Of a stretch of DNA of 29,244 bases, positions 22,508-29,244 are shown in pieces (position 1 is the first letter of the stretch; each line of letters opens with the position of its first letter). The notes below the pieces were generated by a model, which saw nothing but the letters and a program-made list of their open reading frames with translations, made no database searches and was not told the DNA's origin. The DNA comes from Bacilli bacterium (lineage in GTDB: Bacteria > Bacillota_I > Bacilli_A > RF39 > UBA660). Position numbers and translations under genes: made by a program. The DNA lies in contig CAADYO010000002.1 of assembly GCA_900753325.1 (NCBI GenBank), forward strand, positions 1 to 29,244. Direction: 5' to 3'.

Positions 22508-23873
22508 GTTGACCTGTTGTTGGTGTTTGTATATTTGTTTGTCCAGATGATTTTAAACTATTATAGGTTTGTTTAGATATAAAATTTGGAACTAATAAGG
22601 TATCACTTAGTGGAATATAGCTATTTTTTTCAGGCCCTGTCTCTTGAGGCATTACTAGGATATCTTTTTTGTTTATAGCAACTAATGTTTCTACATCAGT
22701 TCCATATTCTTTGGCTAATTGTTGTACTGACATACCATCCTTACGTTCAACTTTTTGAGTATAGTAGTCTAAATCCTCTTTATCTATAATATATGGAATA
22801 ACTATAGTCTCTCCTGGATGAATAAGGTCACTATTTTCAATGTGATTTATCTCTTTAATATAACTAACTAAAGTATTAGAGTCTTTAGAAAATTTTTGTA
22901 GAACTTCTCCTTCTTCTACTACGTGAATTCTATTTAATACTATTTCATCTGGTTCTTCTTCCTCTACTGGCATTGTGATAGGTGGTCTTGTTGGTTGTGG
23001 TTCTGCTTCTTTTTCATTGTTGCTGGCAAGTGTTCCACCTATAATTGTTCCTAGTGTTATTGTGCCAGCTAGAATAAGCGTAGCCTTATTAGGATCTTTA
23101 CTCATTCTTCTCCAAATTTTTTGTGGCATTCTTATGACGCCGCTGGTAACTTTAAAAACAATATCTTCAAATAAGTCAGAATCATCTTTTGAGTCCAAAT
23201 GCTGTTTTGAGTTTTTTTCTGGTTTTTTTCTCTTTTTATTTTTATTATTTTCATTTTTGTAGTTTTCATTTACTCTCTTAGGGTCAACTTTTATTGGTGA
23301 TTTTTCTGTTTTTCTTTCTTTTTCCCATCTTTGTCGATTTAATTTTTCATCGTAAGCTTTGCGGCTTTCTTTGCTTGATAAAACAGTATGAGCTTCAGTT
23401 AAAAATCTATAGATGCTGTCATTTACTAATCTGTTGCTATCACTTTTGTTCATGCTTGGATAATATAGAGAAGCCATTCTAATGTATGCTTGATTAATAT
23501 TTTCCCATGAAGCAGTTTGCGGTATACCTAGTAAATCATAATAGTCAATTAACTCATTTTTTGTTTTCTTATCTTGAAGAGCTGCCAAAAGACTTAAGTC
23601 ACGTACTCTAACATCTCGAGTTGTTTTTGTATCTTCATTCCAAGTATCATTATAGACTTTACGTTTAGCTGGATTTGATAACGTCTTATAAGCCTCTGTT
23701 GCTATTGTAAGTATACGTCTTTTAACACCTAAATTAATATTTATTGGATCATATGTTCCAAATACATTATACTTTCCTTTTATATTTTCATAAGCTATTT
23801 CAATATCAATGCTACTAGCATTATCATCAAGACCTAACGCCTCATAATAATTAATTTGTTTAGCTGGTTTCAC
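22500..23873 (-). CDS. Membrane protein with two degenerate J domains, a TM helix and two LysM-like modules
   Basis: The 457-residue protein has, in order: a J-like domain (about 8-77, YYEALGLDDNAS to NPAKRKVYND), a second one (about 110-177, YYDLLGIPQTAS to SKESRKAYDEKL), a basic Lys/Asn-rich linker, one membrane helix (about 264-284), a Pro/Glu stretch, and two LysM-like modules (about 316-361 and 371-430). The Hsp70-activating HPD motif is missing in both J domains (the second has YYPSM). Topology puts the J part in the cytosol and the LysM part outside, where LysM usually binds peptidoglycan. I place the start at GTG 23873, which has AAAGGTGA upstream; an earlier TTG frame start has no SD. 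It follows the VanY-TruB gene. Function is unknown. Confidence 0.82.
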   Translation of the reverse strand: MKPAKQINYYEALGLDDNASSIDIEIAYENIKGKYNVFGTYDPININLGVKRRILTIATEAYKTLSNPAKRKVYNDTWNEDTKTTRDVRVRDLSLLAALQDKKTKNELIDYYDLLGIPQTASWENINQAYIRMASLYYPSMNKSDSNRLVNDSIYRFLTEAHTVLSSKESRKAYDEKLNRQRWEKERKTEKSPIKVDPKRVNENYKNENNKNKKRKKPEKNSKQHLDSKDDSDLFEDIVFKVTSGVIRMPQKIWRRMSKDPNKATLILAGTITLGTIIGGTLASNNEKEAEPQPTRPPITMPVEEEEPDEIVLNRIHVVEEGEVLQKFSKDSNTLVSYIKEINHIENSDLIHPGETIVIPYIIDKEDLDYYTQKVERKDGMSVQQLAKEYGTDVETLVAINKKDILVMPQETGPEKNSYIPLSDTLLVPNFISKQTYNSLKSSGQTNIQTPTTGQQK

Positions 23874-23902
23874 ACTAATCACCTTTACCTTACTTAATAT
23901 CA

Positions 23903-23932
23903 ATTGTATCATATAGGCCAATATATTGTAAA
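23903..23932 (-). promoter_or_regulatory. Probable promoter of the J-domain/LysM gene
   Basis: TTTACA (23932-23927), 18 bases, TACAAT (23908-23903), with TG upstream of the -10 box on the minus strand. An inverted repeat ATTGTA/TACAAT overlaps the -35 region. Confidence 0.45.
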
Positions 23933-23955
23933 ATACAATTACCAAAAAGCATTAA

Positions 23956-25353
23956 TTAAACGAAGTTTTTCCATACTCTTAAATAATTTTCTTCGCGAAA
24001 GTATATTCCTAATAGTTCGTTATTTTGATTTAGAAAAATCACTTTATCATTTATATTATAAGTATTTGGTAATTTTTGTCCGGTTTTTATTTTCTTCTCT
24101 GTTAAAGTATCAACTTTTTCTACTTTATAATCTAGAACTTCTTCTACCTTAAGTAATTTATATTTTCCTGATAAGACATCCTTTAGGGACGCTGAATCTT
24201 TTAAAGTAAATTTCCCTTGTTTTGTTCTTATTAGATTAGTCATGGTTGCATATGTATTTAGACTTTTTCCGATATTTCTAATTAAGCTTCTGATGTAGCA
24301 ACCCTTAGATACTGTTGTTTTAAATATAAATGTATTTCGATCGGTTGAAAGTAGTGTTATCTCTTTTATAGTTACCTCTTTGCTTGGTAGTTCTACTTGC
24401 TTATTTTCTCTGGCATAGTCATATAATTTTTTGCCATTTACTTTAACAGCTGAATATATAGGGACTTCTTGGAGATAGGTTTTTTTGAAACTATTTAGAG
24501 TTTCTTCAATTGGTAAATCATCTGGTACTATTTTACTATTGATGATGGAGCCGGTTATATCTAGAGTATCTGTTTCAAGTCCTAGTAATACTCCAGCTTG
24601 GTATTCTTTATAAGCTGCAGTTAAAAGTTCTGCTATTTTAGTCGCCTTACCTATTGTTACTACTAAAACTCCTTCCGCTAGCGGATCTAAGGTTCCTGTG
24701 TGACCTATTCTTTTTATTCCTAGCATTTTACTTATCTCATGGACCACATCAAATGAAGTTATACCAGATGTCTTGTTTACAACAATAACTCCGGAGTAGT
24801 TTTTTAAATACTCTTCTAAAGTGTAATTATTAGATTCTATTATTTTAGCAACAATTTCACCAGTATATCTAATATGCCATGGTTCGTATGGATAGCCCGT
24901 TATATCTTCTTTTTCATCCGGATAACGAAGGATGAAACCATAGGTAGATAAGTATTTATGAATTGTTTTAAACATTTTTTCTTGCTTCATTAATTCATAA
25001 TTATCCTTTGGCCAAGCACCATTTACCTTTATATTAATATCTATTGCAAGACCAGTGTGGTGCTCAGAGCAGCCTACTGGTGCAACAAATTTGTCAGCAT
25101 AATCTTTACCATAATCTTTGACGAAACTATCATATATTTCTTGTTGATATTCTTTACTTCTATATGCAGATGAGATACCAATGATAATGTTTTTTGTTTT
25201 TAGAAATTTTTCAAGTTTTTGATAAGCATTATAAGTTTCTTTTTCTATTTGAATATCTTCATTATCTATATTTTTAATAGTTATTAACTCTATTTTAGAA
25301 AGATAGTTTTCTTTTATTTTATGTTCTTTATTTACTAATACTTTGTACTTCAT
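23956..25353 (-). CDS. truB: Fusion of a leaderless VanY/VanXY-like D,D-carboxypeptidase with tRNA pseudouridine-55 synthase TruB
   Basis: Residues 1-184 form a VanY-type zinc peptidase: SSAYRSKEYQ (61-70), SEHHTGLAID (96-105; ligands H98 and D105) and EPWH (157-160; catalytic E157 and ligand H160). No signal peptide or membrane helix is present, so it should be cytosolic, as in enterococcal VanXY. Residues 187-465 form TruB: GVIVVNKTSGITSFDVV, GHTGTLDPLAEGVL with the catalytic D223, CYIRSLIRNIG, and a PUA-like end. TruB makes pseudouridine 55 in the T loop of tRNA. No ATG, GTG or TTG occurs near the junction, so TruB cannot start separately by the usual codons. Both active sites look intact. 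AAGGA precedes the ATG at 25353, with its own promoter. Elsewhere truB commonly follows rbfA; here it has moved. Confidence 0.93.
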   Translation of the reverse strand: MKYKVLVNKEHKIKENYLSKIELITIKNIDNEDIQIEKETYNAYQKLEKFLKTKNIIIGISSAYRSKEYQQEIYDSFVKDYGKDYADKFVAPVGCSEHHTGLAIDINIKVNGAWPKDNYELMKQEKMFKTIHKYLSTYGFILRYPDEKEDITGYPYEPWHIRYTGEIVAKIIESNNYTLEEYLKNYSGVIVVNKTSGITSFDVVHEISKMLGIKRIGHTGTLDPLAEGVLVVTIGKATKIAELLTAAYKEYQAGVLLGLETDTLDITGSIINSKIVPDDLPIEETLNSFKKTYLQEVPIYSAVKVNGKKLYDYARENKQVELPSKEVTIKEITLLSTDRNTFIFKTTVSKGCYIRSLIRNIGKSLNTYATMTNLIRTKQGKFTLKDSASLKDVLSGKYKLLKVEEVLDYKVEKVDTLTEKKIKTGQKLPNTYNINDKVIFLNQNNELLGIYFREENYLRVWKNFV

Positions 25354-25373
25354 ATAATCAGTCCTTCTAGTTA

Positions 25374-25402
25374 ATTATAAACATCTTTTAATAAACAAGC
25401 AA
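25374..25402 (-). promoter_or_regulatory. Sigma-A promoter of the VanY-TruB gene
   Basis: TTGCTT (25402-25397), 17 bases, TATAAT (25379-25374) on the minus strand, giving a leader of about 15 bases. Confidence 0.7.
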
Positions 25403-25418
25403 ATTATTATTTTAGATT

Positions 25419-25449
25419 CAAAAGAAAAAGAGATTTCAAATCTCTTTTT
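25419..25449 (-). terminator. Terminator of the vWA surface protein gene
   Basis: AAAAAGAGATT, loop TGA, AATCTCTTTTT on the minus strand, followed by CTTTT. Eleven pairs; it starts 18 bases after the stop codon. Confidence 0.85.
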
Positions 25450-25466
25450 TAGTTTAAGTATCAAAC

Positions 25467-28400
25467 CTACTCATCACCAATTACGTATGGGTTATCAGCA
25501 GTACCATTACCATCAAATGTTTTAGTACCAGGAGCAAGCGATACTGAAGGTCTCACACCAAAAGAATTCATGAAGGCTATTTCATTTCTTAATATACCGC
25601 CTTGGACACCAAAGCCTCTAGAGTATTCATCAAAGCTAGTAGGCGATAATGTCCAGTAATCTTCTCCAGTGTATAAATAATATTTTAAGTTTGAATTCCT
25701 ATTACCTCCCGCTAGCATTACCTCATCTGCTGTTAATAAACCAACTGGATAAGTTAAGGCACCATTTCCACCTGATGTTGTTGAGACAGTAAAGCCGTCT
25801 CTTTCCTCGTTCGGACATGTTACACTTGGATTATATGTGATATAAACTCTATTGTTAGCACTAAAATATGAATTACCAGCACAAGTATCAAAATCCTTTC
25901 CTACTAAAGAACTACAATAGAAAGTTCGATCATTACACCAAATAATATCTTCTAGTTTCTCAGTATATGAAGTCATGTTGGCTTCATACCAGTCGTCAAT
26001 TGTTTGTTTTATTTTAGCTGAATTAGTATTAGTAAATATTTCATCTTTGGCTGATTCTATATTTTTTCCAGATGAAAGAGTTAAATAAGGAATAAGGTAC
26101 ATATAATTAAAGGACAAAATATAATAAACTTTAGTACATTCACCCGTTGTGTTAAGACACGTATAATGATATTTTTTAGCGGCGGTAGTTGCAGAGGTTC
26201 TCCAGTCGTTTTTTGAAATAAATGTATCTAGTAGTGTATATTTTGTACCATCCCATGAAACATCATTTCCATATATAAAGTTAAATGTCCTATCATAAGT
26301 AATCTGATAATTACTTGTAGAAGTTATTAGGTTTTTATTTTCACAAGTTGTACTTGTTAGGTCTCTACACATGTAATATCCGTTATAGGTTCTGTAAGTT
26401 CTCAACCAATCTTTTTTCTCTATAGTTACAGATTCGGTTAAACTATAGGTTCCATCCCCATTATCAGTTGCTCCTTTACCTAAAGTTATGGTTTGAGTTG
26501 TTGGATCAATCACACCGTCAGTTAAAGATAAAGCATATTGATAATTGCTGGTTGCAGCAGCTATATAGTAAACTGTTGAACAGGTTGTTGATGTACTTCT
26601 ACAAGTATAATATCCTTTTAAACTAGTATAATTGTCTGACCAAGATTTTTGAGTTGCATTTTGTAATGTATAAACTCCATTAGAATAAGTAATCGAATCA
26701 CCATAATAATTAGAAACGGAATTCATTGAAATTCGGTTTAAAACATTAGTAGAGGCAGTTGAACGATATTCACTATATGTATATCTAGTTCCATACATAT
26801 ATCCTACATCAGCTGGAGATGAATAATTTGAATTAAAAGCCGATTTGCCGATTTGGGTATCTGTACCAGTATTATTACATTTATTGTTCTCATCATACAC
26901 ACCATTATAAATAAGTTTAACGCCTCCAGTACTTGTAGTTCGTACAATTTTCCAACAAAATCCGGCAAACAAAACATTGTTATTATCAATATTACCACGA
27001 CAATAATGTACTGGATATTTATCATTTTTAGTACTATTCATTGTATAAATACCAGAATCACTATCAGTTGTTGATTTACTAAAATCAATATTTGTATCTA
27101 AACCAATAGAATTATCTGCCATTAATTTATATAAAGTTTGCACTTTTGATATTTTTCCGTCCATTGATTTACTAATATTTAACTTCTTCCAAACAGCTTT
27201 TACTATTACATTGGATTCAGGCATTATAAATTTATTATTGCCGATTTTCTCTACATCATCTGTTACTATTTTCCACTCTTTAAACTGATAACCAGTACAA
27301 GTTGGAACACTATCATCTAATCTTACTGTATCAAAAACCGAATAAACTTTAGAACTAGGTACTCCTGATACTACACAGCCTGCTGGAGTATTAGGTTCAT
27401 ATGTAACCACATAATTATCTTTTAAAACTGTAGTTTTATCAGTAGTTTCTGTTGCCGAAATAGTAGCTATTTTATAAGACAAATCTGTTTTAGTATGAGT
27501 CGGATATACTCCTCCAACCCCAATTAAGTCATTATTTAAATTTATATCTATTGTTAGTTCTGCTTCTACACCAGATTTCAAGCCATCTAAATTCCAAATA
27601 ACTTTATTATTTTGAATAGTTGCTTTGCCAAACGTCGTATTAATATCTGTTACATTATTTAAATTAAAATAATTAGTATCTACATAATCTGTTAAAACTA
27701 GCTTCTCATAATTTTCTGTTCCAACAGCTGCCTTATATAAAAACCTTTTTAAATTTTTCGTATTAGCAATAAACTGATTATCAGTAATATTTTTAATACC
27801 CGTTAAAATGGTATCACCTAATTCATATTGAATACCATTAATATCTAAATAATCATATTTTTCTTTTAGCAATTTGTACTCTCCTACCTCACTTGGAGTT
27901 TCTAATGTAGGAAGTCCATCTGTTAAAAATAAGACTACACAATTTTTATTATTTTCTTTTGTATAAGCACTTAAAACTTCATCAACTTTAACTAAAGCTT
28001 GATAGTAATTTGTTTCACCTGATGCGATTAAGTTATTTATACTTTCTTGTAATACTGATGTATCATTCGTAAAATCATTTACAATATTAGCTGTATCATT
28101 AAAAGTAATTAAGGCAATTTTATTACCTTTAGGTATTGTGTCATTTATAAGTTCATTAACATCACTTTGTACTTGTGTTAACTTACTACCTTGCATACTA
28201 CCAGATGTATCAAGTACTAATATAACATCAGTGTAATCACTCTTTAACATTTCTTTAGTTTCTAACTTTATATTAATTCTTGCTTTGCCTTTAGAAATCC
28301 ATTTAGCATTTTTTGTAAATTGCCAAGAACCTTCTTCCTTTTCAGAATATGACAATGTAGTTGAAGGCACTGTTATACTTGGAGTTGGCGTTAAATCAGC

Positions 28401-28556
28401 AAATGAATAAGATATAAATACTATTAAAAGCCCTATTAAAATAATAGAGCTTATTACATATTTTTTATTACTTAAAAGTTTGGCACAATTAAAACGTCCG
28501 TCTGCACAACTGTCAGTCTGTCTAAAAATAGACTCTATTTTATTCCTTGTCAACAT
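25467..28556 (-). CDS. Large membrane-anchored von Willebrand A surface protein with Cys-containing repeats
   Basis: The 1,029-residue protein has a basic cytosolic head of about 32 residues, one membrane helix (about 33-52) and a large exterior. The vWA domain starts near 109 with an intact MIDAS DTSGS (116-120) and a later FLTDGLP; a Listeria-Bacteroides/InlB B-like repeat follows (CTGYQFKEW to VWKK). The second half has a FAGFCWKIVR segment, three similar units of about 70-75 residues each with a CxnC pair before a Tyr-rich strand (GYYTCRST, GYYMCRDL, YHYTCLNT), and a DUF6273-like end (FGVRPSVSLAPG, GNGTADNPYVI). No LPXTG sorting signal is seen, so the N-terminal helix is the anchor. An adhesive or matrix-binding role is inferred. 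I chose the ATG at 28556; a TTG four codons earlier has no better site. Confidence 0.85.
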   Translation of the reverse strand: MLTRNKIESIFRQTDSCADGRFNCAKLLSNKKYVISSIILIGLLIVFISYSFADLTPTPSITVPSTTLSYSEKEEGSWQFTKNAKWISKGKARINIKLETKEMLKSDYTDVILVLDTSGSMQGSKLTQVQSDVNELINDTIPKGNKIALITFNDTANIVNDFTNDTSVLQESINNLIASGETNYYQALVKVDEVLSAYTKENNKNCVVLFLTDGLPTLETPSEVGEYKLLKEKYDYLDINGIQYELGDTILTGIKNITDNQFIANTKNLKRFLYKAAVGTENYEKLVLTDYVDTNYFNLNNVTDINTTFGKATIQNNKVIWNLDGLKSGVEAELTIDINLNNDLIGVGGVYPTHTKTDLSYKIATISATETTDKTTVLKDNYVVTYEPNTPAGCVVSGVPSSKVYSVFDTVRLDDSVPTCTGYQFKEWKIVTDDVEKIGNNKFIMPESNVIVKAVWKKLNISKSMDGKISKVQTLYKLMADNSIGLDTNIDFSKSTTDSDSGIYTMNSTKNDKYPVHYCRGNIDNNNVLFAGFCWKIVRTTSTGGVKLIYNGVYDENNKCNNTGTDTQIGKSAFNSNYSSPADVGYMYGTRYTYSEYRSTASTNVLNRISMNSVSNYYGDSITYSNGVYTLQNATQKSWSDNYTSLKGYYTCRSTSTTCSTVYYIAAATSNYQYALSLTDGVIDPTTQTITLGKGATDNGDGTYSLTESVTIEKKDWLRTYRTYNGYYMCRDLTSTTCENKNLITSTSNYQITYDRTFNFIYGNDVSWDGTKYTLLDTFISKNDWRTSATTAAKKYHYTCLNTTGECTKVYYILSFNYMYLIPYLTLSSGKNIESAKDEIFTNTNSAKIKQTIDDWYEANMTSYTEKLEDIIWCNDRTFYCSSLVGKDFDTCAGNSYFSANNRVYITYNPSVTCPNEERDGFTVSTTSGGNGALTYPVGLLTADEVMLAGGNRNSNLKYYLYTGEDYWTLSPTSFDEYSRGFGVQGGILRNEIAFMNSFGVRPSVSLAPGTKTFDGNGTADNPYVIGDE

Positions 28557-28598
28557 ATTTATCGCCAAACCTTTATTTTATCTATTTTTTACATTTTA

Positions 28599-28627
28599 AG
28601 TATATCAATTATTTACAATGTTTTCAA
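28599..28627 (-). promoter_or_regulatory. Sigma-A promoter of the vWA gene
   Basis: TTGAAA (28627-28622), 17 bases, TATACT (28604-28599) on the minus strand; the leader would be about 35 bases. Confidence 0.75.
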
Positions 28628-28642
28628 GATTCAATTATTATC

Positions 28643-28669
28643 AAAAAAGATACTAAATGTTTAGTATCT
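28643..28669 (-). terminator. Terminator with no assigned gene
   Basis: AGATACTAAA and TTTAGTATCT (28648-28669) form a near-perfect palindrome, followed on the minus strand by six T residues. On the plus strand no T-tract follows, so it acts on minus-strand transcripts coming from 28670 or beyond, where no conventional minus-strand gene is seen. Confidence 0.7.
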
Positions 28670-28795
28670 CAATTAAAATAATGACAATTGATTTGAATTT
28701 GGTGAATTGTTTAAAAAATTTCATTGTTTTTGATTATCTACTATTCAAATTGTTTTTAATTTTTTTATTTTTCATAAGGTTTTTATTTTCTTTTT
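28643..28795 (-). ncRNA. Candidate short minus-strand transcript (about 150 nt)
   Basis: A possible promoter (TTGAGA, 18 bases, TATATT; 28830-28801) and the unassigned terminator bracket about 150 bases that hold no conventional gene. Inside are two tiny frames, one of 13 residues and one of 23 residues at 28653-28724 (MKFFKQFTKF start, hydrophobic SIVIILIEIL middle), neither with a good ribosome site. The transcript would run divergent from, and partly opposite to, the leader of the BRO-N gene. It could be a small RNA, a toxin-like peptide unit or the relic of a lost gene. This is inference from signals only. Confidence 0.3.
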
Positions 28796-28855
28796 AGAAT
28801 AATATAAGTGAAGATAAAAATATTTCTCAAGTACATAATAAAGGATGGCGAAGAA

Positions 28856-29244
28856 ATGAAGGAAAATAAATTAGAAACAATTACAAATTTATTTGAAAAC
28901 AGTACTATTCGTAGTGTTTGGGATTCAGAAAAAGAAGAATATTATTTTAGTGTTGTTGATGTTATAAATGCTTTAGCAAACCCAAAAGACGCTAGAAAAT
29001 ACTGGTCAGTATTGAAATCAAGACTAAAAAAAGAAGGTAGTGAAGTGACTACAAATTGTAGTCAGTTGAAAATGTTAGCACCTGATGGAAAAATGAGATT
29101 AAGAGATGCCATGAAAACAAATGACATTTTAAGACTTATTGAGTCAATTCCTAGTCCTAAAGCAGAACCTTTCAAATTATGGCTTGCTAATTTAGGAAGT
29201 GAAAGAATTGACGAAGTATTTGATCCTGAAATAGCAATTAAAAG
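28856..29244 (+). CDS. BRO-N domain protein, N-terminal part (continues past window)
   Basis: The 129 visible residues begin MKENKLETITNLFENSTIR and contain the BRO-N signature: VWDSEKEEYYFSVVDVINAL, YWSVLKSRLKKEG, SQLKMLAPDGK, and SIPSPKAEPFKLWLANLG. The IPSPKAEPFKxWLA block is typical of phage antirepressor and BRO proteins, and of chromosomal relatives. AAAGGA lies ten bases before the ATG at 28856. The C-terminal domain, which would separate a phage antirepressor from other BRO-N types, is outside the window. It is on the opposite strand to the vWA gene, and it may mark the start of an accessory or mobile region. Confidence 0.88.
   Translation, partial: MKENKLETITNLFENSTIRSVWDSEKEEYYFSVVDVINALANPKDARKYWSVLKSRLKKEGSEVTTNCSQLKMLAPDGKMRLRDAMKTNDILRLIESIPSPKAEPFKLWLANLGSERIDEVFDPEIAIK

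Noticed and set aside
23873..23945. Longer J-domain/LysM protein from a TTG at 23945, adding a hydrophobic N-terminus
   Set aside because: The extra segment overlaps the promoter region and has no SD, while the GTG at 23873 has a good one.
24780..24830. A separate truB start within the VanY-TruB frame
   Set aside because: The junction codons contain no ATG, GTG or TTG, and there is no SD sequence ahead of the TruB part.
1..29244. Mycoplasma-type code with TGA as Trp
   Set aside because: All frames are free of TGA, Trp is TGG, and ylxR ends in TGA just before the infB ribosome site.
1..29244. tRNA genes, CRISPR arrays or insertion sequences
   Set aside because: No cloverleaf-like segment in the gaps, no regularly spaced repeats, and no transposase frame or terminal repeats were seen.

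Overview
The window is a low-GC, AT-rich bacterial chromosome segment of Bacillota/Mollicutes-related type. Support for this: strong Shine-Dalgarno (SD) sites, consensus sigma-A promoters, TAA-biased stops, a rimP-nusA-ylxR-infB-rbfA cluster in the Bacilli order, and an SMC of about 984 residues (nearer Mollicutes than Bacillus in length). TGA appears to be a stop: ylxR ends in TGA, no TGA lies inside any gene called here, and TGG encodes Trp. FtsW, LysM, VanY-type peptidase and signal-peptide proteins indicate a cell wall. Placement as an uncultured gut-type Bacilli lineage is inference.

Layout, left to right. 1-2.9 kb: a competence operon on the minus strand, comEA-comEC, followed 12 bases later by the start of a DUF1016/YhcG-like gene cut by the window edge. 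2.9-5.8 kb: a soluble GdpP-like DHH phosphodiesterase, a zinc-dependent phospholipase C-like protein and FtsW. 5.97-6.8 kb (plus): a 53-residue YjcZ-like membrane protein and peptide deformylase. 6.8-11.8 kb (minus): smc, a lipoprotein of unknown function and a polysaccharide-deacetylase-like protein that has lost its catalytic motifs. 11.85-14.35 kb: rpsO-pnp with a promoter, a leader and an internal terminator. 14.56-15.25 kb (plus): a CPBP membrane protease. 15.3-16.6 kb: a VUT/YhhQ-type transporter and a short formate/nitrite channel. 16.7-20.9 kb: rimP-nusA-ylxR-infB-rbfA with a promoter, leader hairpin and terminator. 21.0-22.4 kb: a Ca2+/cation antiporter coupled to a Nudix hydrolase. 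22.5-25.35 kb: a tandem J-domain/TM/LysM protein and a VanY-TruB fusion. 25.5-28.6 kb: a large membrane-anchored von Willebrand A surface protein. 28.86 kb to the end (plus): the start of a BRO-N protein. Between the last two sits a possible short minus-strand transcription unit.

The housekeeping content is translation and RNA metabolism (rpsO, pnp, rimP, nusA, ylxR, infB, rbfA, truB, def) plus division and chromosome maintenance (ftsW, smc). The most unusual feature is one reading frame joining a leaderless VanY/VanXY-like D,D-carboxypeptidase to the tRNA pseudouridine-55 synthase TruB, with no usable internal start for a separate TruB. Next to it is a membrane protein with two degenerate J domains inside and two LysM-like modules outside. 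Other oddities are a RimP reduced to its N-terminal domain, a GdpP catalytic core without membrane or sensor domains, and intrinsic terminators placed directly in front of genes with no room for a separate promoter (comEA, pnp, deacetylase-like). I found no tRNA, rRNA, CRISPR array or insertion sequence.
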